38,617 bases of DNA from Paramacrobiotus richtersi (lineage: Eukaryota > Tardigrada > Eutardigrada > Parachela > Macrobiotidae). The notes under the pieces are model-generated. The model was not told the origin of the DNA and ran no database searches. It saw nothing but the letters and a program-made list of their open reading frames with translations. Shown here piece by piece: positions 31,735-38,617 of this stretch (positions are counted from its first letter, which is position 1; the number at the start of each line of letters is the position of its first letter). The stretch covers positions 1-38,617 of the forward strand of contig JAQGAU010000136.1 of NCBI GenBank assembly GCA_034698045.1, written 5' to 3'. The translations under genes and the position numbers were made by a program.

Positions 31735-33735
31735 TTTTGCTACTTGATTACATCCTTCTTGGGGAAGAGAGGTGAGAATTTGCCGTAATACATGACTGTT
31801 CATCTGCTTCATACTGGAGGCGACTGGAAAAAGTTCCTGATCGATTGTTTTGTGTAGTTCTACAGTACATAAAAAAAGCGTAAACTTTCTTGCTTTTCGG
31901 TTATGTTGAGCTTTCTAACTTATTCATGGAGCTGGTTTTTTCACAAGGACGGAAAATTTTCCACAGTTCTGTATGCAGTTCTGAATTGCTTACAACGGTT
32001 GCCATTTGTATCTAATATTGCCATTCCCAGTGCAATTGTGTGACCAGATGTGTTCGCGGTCGAACTGTACGCCCAGAATGCCGCCAGTCACCAATGCCAG
32101 GAGATTTAACGGAAATTGACCTGCACTTTCAGTTAATAAACTCGAGGACCGTGTTTGATCGAGCAGCACAGTCGAGAAACCAAGAATCTAAGTTATCTAA
32201 CCAAGACAAGTAAGAATGGCTGGACATCAGTTCCGCCATATCGCGGCCGGATTATTTGTTTAGTTTAGTAATCTGTGATATTGCAGACAAGCTAAGAATG
32301 AACTGGAACATTTTACAAGCGTCAGTTTATAACCAGGTACGTCTGAGACTGGCTCGTCGATTCGAACAGACAACTTCCTGCACAAGACCACTCCGAAATG
32401 CTGTGTTTTTCATGTGACCTGGCAAAAATGACCCTTGTGCAAACGTACACCCCTGCCCTGGAAAATGCCCAAGCAGGAAGATTCTTCACGAACGAAAAGA
32501 TGTCCTCCGTGAAGACAAGTTCCTCCAGATCCTAGAATCAGCTCACTGAAGAACTGTTTCAGTGCCTCCAAAAATCTTGTCCAGATTTGTTCAGTTTAGA
32601 TGTTAAAGAACGTTATTCCTAAAGAACGCAAGGGAGACTGTGTGCAGTGCAGCATTCTGCCCCGTGGGCACACAAGTAGACACTTTACATCGTGAAAGTG
32701 TTGTGCGGCAGAAACACTTCACAACATATCTGTAATTGCTTTTAGCAGTTGTCCGGAAAATGATAAGACACCATAAATTAATGATTTTCATGCGATAAAC
32801 TGAGTACTGCAACAGTTACATTCTACACACTTGCAGAAACTGCAATGTTCCGCGGAAAAGTTATTTTGAAGTCGGCACCTTTCTGGTTTCTCCAATTGAA
32901 AATGTTTTACCTGCGATACCAGAAAGCGAAAAAAATGATTTCAGTTTATCAGTCGGAACAACTACCAGTACTAGTAATTCCAACAGCAATTTGCCAGCAG
33001 ATGCTGGTTCTTATGACGCTAGCCGCAAAATGCTCGCAGCACGTAGAACGGTTCGATTCATCATGCATTAGAATTTGGAAAGTGCGAAGGCAAAGAAGAT
33101 ATGCTTTACTGTTAAGTATCACTTTGGACTAAAGCTAAACATTGGCATTGTCGAAAGGATGTAAGATATAACAGCTGCTACAGTAATTAATCCGCAAAAG
33201 CTTTCTCGATGCTATCTCCCCGAAACTTGGCTCAATGTTGCTAGATGAGTTTCGTTTACAGTACTGACTCAGCAGGAAGCTGGTGCAGAATGCGGCGCAC
33301 GTTGTTTGTGATGATTCGACTTGATCTGTTTTGCTGAAGCCACGATCCTCTATCTGACGACTTTGCTGCCTAGCAATATGTACCAACAGCAAAGTGGCAT
33401 TACTACTCCTAGTGCAGAACAGCTTATCAGAACAGATCGGTTGCGATTTGCGCGTATCTTACTGAAAATGGGCGATTGCCACTGATTACGCGCACACCAA
33501 ACGGCGTGGCAAACTTCAGCAGTTGTGAACAGAGCGCTTGCGTTAACAAGCTCTATAAAAGAGTACCAGTGTTAAACGATGCTGCTACTACAACACAAAA
33601 CGTTTACGTAACCAAAATTGTACTGATAACCACACCCGTGCTTTTGATCAAAATATGTACTGAGCACTGCTTTTTTTCCGTCTTTTAACATATAAAAAAA
33701 TGCAAAACGAATGCAACAGAGAAAGTAATTATCAC
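31735..33735. repeat. Segmental duplication, copy B
   Basis: Direct repeat of 24560-24735 plus 26201-28010 (see those entries). The two blocks are contiguous here, which gives the likely ancestral arrangement if the extra 1.45 kb in copy A was an insertion. Confidence 0.8.
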
Positions 33736-34497
33736 ATAAGCAAGTTTGCAATACTGACAACGAACAAGGTTAAAATGAGCGTCCAAATGTCTGGCTCAAC
33801 GATGTTATAATTATGATCCTTCTTGAGTACAACTAACGGTTAAGGCGTCATTTCTAGCGTAGTAAGCATATTTTCGTCTTTCGACATCCGAGATAACACG
33901 GTGGATATCAGTTAGGATCCCTCAGTTATCTTTGGAAAATGACATTCAACAAGATTGCTGCCGCTGTAAGCAGAAACCTGGACCCTACCAAATGAACATT
34001 TAGCGGTGAAAACAGTAGCATTCGTTGCATATTAAAACTTGTACACGACACACTTGGCCAATGTACGATTTTCAAACGTTCATGCGTTTTCAGCACACTA
34101 TGTATCCTCGTGTACATAGTTTTCTGCACGTATTTTGCTTCGCGGTTATGCGGTACTTTAAAAAGCGCCTACCTAGTTTTCCCCCATTGTTTCCTTTACC
34201 GCTTGTATCAAAGCTGCTTGTGGAGATATACTCGATTTGACCTGCAGCTGCCGTTTTTTGCGTTACTGTCTCCAGAACTATCCAGTCTACCGATTGATCA
34301 TGAGATTAGTTCAGCGACACACACACACAAGCAATTTCCTAGTAACGTAAAATGAGAAGTGATTTGACTGTTGGAAACACTTTTCGTAATAGGCATGCTG
34401 TAACTGAATAACGCAAACACTTGTATTGTATAAAAAATAGGAAATATTTGGAGTCTGAAGGAGAATTGTCATTACTGCAGTGAACTCCAATACTCAC
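33736..34497. other. Stretch without a supportable gene
   Basis: I see no clear gene. A short CA run lies at about 34318-34328. The following exon of the minus-strand Ly6-type gene should be here but was not identified. Confidence 0.35.
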
Positions 34498-34644
34498 TCG
34501 GGAATACCGCGGAATTGCTGTCACATAAATTTGTATCGCACACGCACTCAAATTCTACATCATTTTGATCGTTTGGATGTTGGGTGCAGTACGGTCTCGG
34601 GCTTAAGGTTTTTCTATCCTGGCAAGTGGAATCCACAAACGTTT
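34498..34644 (-). CDS. Internal exon of a second Ly6/uPAR-type protein
   Basis: A 147-base exon lies between a TGTTTCAG acceptor and a GTGAGT donor. It encodes ETFVDSTCQDRKTLS, then YCTQH, and closes with ECVCDTNLCDSN. The CVC spacing and terminal CDTNLCDSN match the last finger of Ly6/uPAR domains, as in insect Quiver/Sleepless-like proteins. The exons for the signal peptide, the first cysteines and the GPI tail were not found. It could be a complete gene with long introns or a remnant. The Ly6 gene at 22254 is on the other strand and is intronless. Confidence 0.55.
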
Positions 34645-37584
34645 CTGAAACAGCGTACAAAATAAATTTTATCAACATAAATATTTTTGAACGAGCTATC
34701 GTTTAAATATGATAGACACAGCTGCCTTCCTAACGTGGCTGCCAGAATACAATTCGCCCTGTAACCACCACGCCATGCTTCGAACTCCGGGTACCTCAGA
34801 TATCATCAAGCATGATACTAAAAGGTGTTCTAGTCATATGGCCTAACAGTGAGTGAAAACAGCTTTAGGTCGGTTTTATTTTCGGCAACTTACTCTCGGG
34901 ATATGTATAACGAATACTGCAGAAAAGTGAGTCTCCAGCGCACGAGAGGGCAAATGGGTGTGCGGCCGTGTTTATGCATCCAGTCTTGTTGCAAGTAGCG
35001 CAGGCCAAAGCTGAAAGCATAAAACGTTACTTAGTTTCGTTATTCGACTCTTCGATCGAAAAGGGTGGCAATAGAGGTCAACGGAGAAAAATTGTCCCGG
35101 ACGTCGTTTTTGCAGAGCTTGTCTCACGGCGATTTGATCAACGCTATCTGTAACTTATAACAGACGCGCTACAAGATCTTTGCCTAGCTCCACAAAAGGG
35201 ACATTGCATCATTGGTTCGCATGTGCAAGTTGGCGAGGAGCTTGCACTGACATACAGAGCAACTGACTTGTAAAGAATCTGATACAATTAACAATTTAAT
35301 CTGCAAACGCCTAGAATAATGTTGGAAAAATGTAAAACATCCAGAACTAAACATAATTAACCATCCTTGATTCTTTTGTCTTGTTGAATTGTCGACCTTT
35401 TGCAAATTGTATTATATTTCGATGTCCGGACCGCAGAGCGACCGATGTCATTTACGATTATAAAAGATATAAATCTATTACGAGATATTTCCAATAAATA
35501 AAATTTTAATCACCCGTAAGATGAGCAATAAGCCTGACAACAACTACCAGCTGCAGGAGTATTCGAGGTAGGTCCCGGTAAGACATTTCTTTTCCACTGA
35601 CTTCGCACAATTTTTTGTGGTGAAATTAGCGCTGATCAAGTACCAAGTGGTTCAACATAGTGACCTACGTCAGTGGTTTGAGGAAACACAACATACTACA
35701 TACAGAAGCAGAACAAGATAATACTACACAAATAAAAAAGGACTGTTATTTTTGATGTTTTGATTGTTTTTTAGCATTTCGTGGAATCAGTCGACAAAAT
35801 ACAAATACTTTTAAGACCAAAGTTGCTAGGGATTGCAGTGATTTGTTCATAATTGATGGCTGTAACAAGCAGTAGAACGCGTTGTACAGTACTTCTACTT
35901 CTTCTGCGTAGCATCCCCTCAACGATCGTTTTGACTCGTTATTATTGTTTATTTAGCTATAGTTCAATCTTGATTTTTAGTTTTTATTTTCTTATCCAGG
36001 CCCAAGGCAGTATCGATCTTCAAAGCTCGGGGCTGCGTCTGTACATCTTTGCAAAAGCGGACTAGTAACTTGTTGTGGTTTCATGGCTGCAGCTATAACT
36101 AGCGGTGCAAAGGATTCGTCACTGTTGTCGTAATAAAGTTGTTGGAGGAATTTACTGCACCGTCAACAAAGGAAACCAACCTCGCACCAGTTAGTAATGT
36201 GTTGTGTATCACAATCCGTAGTATTACGGAAGAGTCCGTCTGGCTTCGACTGCCCGAGTTTGTTTGAGCTTTTTCGTGATTGAAAGTCTGCCAAATATAT
36301 CGCTTAACTTCTCTCGGTTGGCTGCATTTTTCACTAAGTGGAGATTTTTGTCCTGTTAACAATCCCGCATTTTTAGGCGGTAGTTGAAACAACTCGCCCT
36401 AATGGGAAAATTTCAAGAAGAATCCTAATCTGAGGAATTCAGTGCCACGAAGGTCACTGAAAATTACATCCACATTGGACCACAATTACATGAATTCGTG
36501 GCCGCCACGACAAACCTCTTCTGCTCTCCTGGCCGCTGAAATTAAACTGCACACAATTTCGTTTGGTGCAAACAGCGGACAGGCCACGGTAACTTCTGCC
36601 AAAAGGTGAAAGATCTCGTTTGGTTGTTACGTTGATTATGGTGGACAGTGGAACACCCCCCGTGACAGATATCACCCGCAATTACAAACATATATTTAAT
36701 ATTACAAATATTTAATGCTTGGAGGAGAGTTCGGTGTCAGAACAACTACAATGAATCCACCTCCGAGCTTTTAACTCAATTCAAATCACTAAAGAAGGCA
36801 GTGGAACCTTATCTCAACAAAACTTTACAATATAAGGTCCCCAGATGATTAGCGGTGTTTGTCAGCAACCTGCAGGAAGGAACCGTACTCGTTGATGGCC
36901 ATTTCCAGTAGTTATTCCCACGAGCTGAAGCTGCAGCACTGATCCATCACAACCGGCACAATGACTACATACTGCATCTGCTTTGGAAAACCGTACGACC
37001 GTCAGTTCATCCAACCAAAAAGATTGTCGTCGGCGTGTACTATGGACATTCTTGAAGGAACAGAAACAGAATCTAGCGACCACATTTACGCGTAACAGTG
37101 GGTGTCAGTGGGAGGAAGTCAGAAGTAACATGCGCACGGTGCTTCGGGCCATATCCTAGCTTCAATAGCTTGGTGAGTGAAAATAACAATCACCAATAAG
37201 AAAAGATAACTAATTTGATTTGATTACGATTAAATTTCTGGGCAGTTGACAAAAAAACATTTCAGTGCAGCAAACGTTGCAGATACCACGGTCTGATTTT
37301 GACTGGCTTTTTTGGTTTTTATTTCGAAGCGTTTTAAAATCCCAAGCGTTTAGTCGCTCTTAATGAAACAAAACCGAGGAAGCGTAACTTTATTTAAAAG
37401 ATCAGAGACGGATCAAGCGCCCCAAAATTTTCAATTGCATATGAATTAATTGAGATATACGTGAAGCCGTTTTAACACCAAGCGCGCCTGCATTTTTATT
37501 CGTGTCTACATTACAAATCAAACGAAACTGGCGAACATGCGTTTCAAAGCCGATCTTCGTTTCAGTGACCTTTGTGGTTAAGAG
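34645..37584. other. Long stretch with only weak signals
   Basis: About 2.9 kb with no gene I can assert, apart from the possible two-exon mini-gene at 35521-36102. Missing 5' exons of the minus-strand Ly6 gene could lie in the left part. Confidence 0.35.
35521..36102 (+). CDS. Possible two-exon short protein, 49 aa
   Basis: ATG 35521 opens a 47-base exon (MSNKPDNNYQLQEYS) ending at a good GTAGGT donor. A strong acceptor (TTTTCTTATCCAG) at 35999 restores the phase and gives a tail to TAG 36102, 49 residues in total. Each splice site is plausible, but the product has no known motif and the second exon is short on coding character. Confidence 0.22.
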
Positions 37585-37926
37585 GATAAAGAGCAAGTGT
37601 GGTCATTACAGTACCCACGGTGGAGGAAACTCGATTGCCTGAGCCGCCGCGGAAGCTTTTTACGATGCGCTGGAACTGAACGAGAAGGGCTGTCGTGCGA
37701 CATAATGATTAGCGGGTTCGGGATTCTGCCCGAGGATTGCTGTACACCGGGTTCTGGATCAGGTTCGCTTAATGTATTCTTTAGACTGAAAAAGCTTTTG
37801 CACTAATTTATTCGGATTCATGCAGGCCCGGCTCTAGACGTGAGGAGGACAGTTGTTGCGAAGACATTCGGAAAGGTGATCAATGATATTTACAACCAAC
37901 TTGACGCGGGCGACAAGCAGCAGTAA
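37585..37926 (+). pseudogene. Decayed copy of the last two ACSBG exons
   Basis: 37585-37762 corresponds to ACSBG exon 7 and 37826-37926 to exon 8. The intervening intron is 63 bases, against 62 in the intact gene. Acceptors and donor survive, including GTTCGC after exon 7. Exon 7 is 178 bases instead of 182, with several indels, and no longer reads as the enzyme. Exon 8 has kept exactly 101 bases and an open frame (VRRTVVAKTFGK, stop TAA). Similarity also covers the end of the preceding intron and the 3' UTR. No copy of exons 1-6 is visible upstream, so this is a partial genomic duplication that kept its intron, not a retrocopy. Confidence 0.88.
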
Positions 37927-38175
37927 CGTTGTGATATTATTCTTTAAAACTGCTTTCTGAACGCGCAGTAATACCACGGAACACATCTATTTTTCTAAAA
38001 TTCTGTGGAGCAGACAGGCGTCCCTGGTGCATTTTCTGATCTTGGAAATTCTACGGGATGTGGAACTGAAGATTTGTGTTCATAACAAAGTAGCGGTAGT
38101 CTGCTGCGCACGTCTGATTTGCCTGATAGAACTGGTATGCGATCTCCAATGTACGATGAATAAATATTGGTGTTC
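37927..38175 (+). other. 3' UTR of the ACSBG copy: transposon-free site
   Basis: Aligns with 18068-18277 joined to 21514-21575. Where the intact gene carries the Harbinger element, this copy has one TGA (38124-38126) and uninterrupted flanks. AATAAA at 38159-38164 matches the ACSBG signal at 21557-21562. Confidence 0.72.
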
Positions 38176-38617
38176 CGGCGACACGTAGTTTCTTACTAGT
38201 TCAAAATACATCGAATCTGTCGCAGATACAAAATTCCGTCCACCCAAGCCTGGGTGCGTGTTTTTCTCTTCGGCCGGTATGCTGATTAGCATTTATTTGG
38301 AACCTTTCAAGTTTTTCCAACAAAATCTAATAATTGCGCGTGGTTATTGAAAATATCACGGACTAAAGAGAAAACGGCCAGGCATTGCAAAAGAGGGTAT
38401 ACAACAATTAGGAAATTAATTTCGAAGACGTAACGATCCTTCTGACAAACTGCGGATTTATTCTGGGCCGTTGCGTACTTGATGCGTTCTTGCAAGTCCC
38501 TTCAGGTACTGTGCCGTAGCCATACGGCACAGCTGTAATAATTATGTATTATCTGGCTCAATAGCCATCTCTAAATCCGGACAGGATCGAAATGTACGGC
38601 ACGGTTCAGCTCATTAA
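38176..38617. other. Right-edge stretch
   Basis: I see no supportable gene or repeat. Confidence 0.35.

Noticed and set aside
1-38617. CRISPR arrays, bacterial operons, rRNA
   Set aside because: No regularly spaced repeats, no ribosome binding sites and no rRNA-like stretches; the window is eukaryotic with spliced genes.

Overview
The window reads as nuclear DNA of an animal with short, dense introns. Genes have many GT-AG introns, mostly 50-450 bases. There are no operon-like gene strings, and the recognisable proteins (UBR7, an ACSBG-type acyl-CoA synthetase, an O-GlcNAc-transferase-type TPR protein, Ly6/uPAR proteins) are metazoan. Moderate GC, compact introns and strong protein divergence would suit a tardigrade or another small ecdysozoan. 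That placement is a guess; the sequence does not prove it.

Layout. At 1-5480 (minus strand) lies a divergent OGT-like TPR gene that runs off the left edge, with a small hAT-type MITE in one intron. At 5480-9180 little can be supported apart from a possible short disordered protein (7963-8262). At 9184-11357 (plus) is a nine-exon UBR7 gene. It is followed by an intronless coiled-coil gene (11572-12411, plus) and, convergent to that, a six-exon coiled-coil gene (12832-14938, minus). The second coiled-coil gene is head-to-head with an eight-exon ACSBG-type long-chain acyl-CoA synthetase (15136-18067, plus).

A 3236-base PIF/Harbinger transposon (18278-21513) sits directly behind the synthetase stop codon. 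It carries both standard Harbinger genes, convergent to each other: a Myb/trihelix-like protein and a DDE transposase broken by one frameshift. A decayed partial copy of the synthetase 3' end at 37585-38175 preserves the same locus without the transposon. It shows that the element landed in the 3' UTR, between the stop codon and a conserved AATAAA.

From 22254 to the right edge the window is sparser: a single-exon GPI-anchor-type Ly6 protein, a secreted Ala/Gly-rich peptide exon, a candidate disordered/coiled-coil gene (28361-29916, minus), a 100-residue three-exon gene (30230-30735, plus), isolated exons, and one exon of a second Ly6 protein (34498-34644, minus). An old direct segmental duplication links 24560-28010 to 31735-33735, and the left copy carries about 1.45 kb that the right copy lacks.

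No pathway unites these genes. The strongest observations are the transposon insertion with its paralogous empty site, the precise MITE, and the unusual OGT-like gene.
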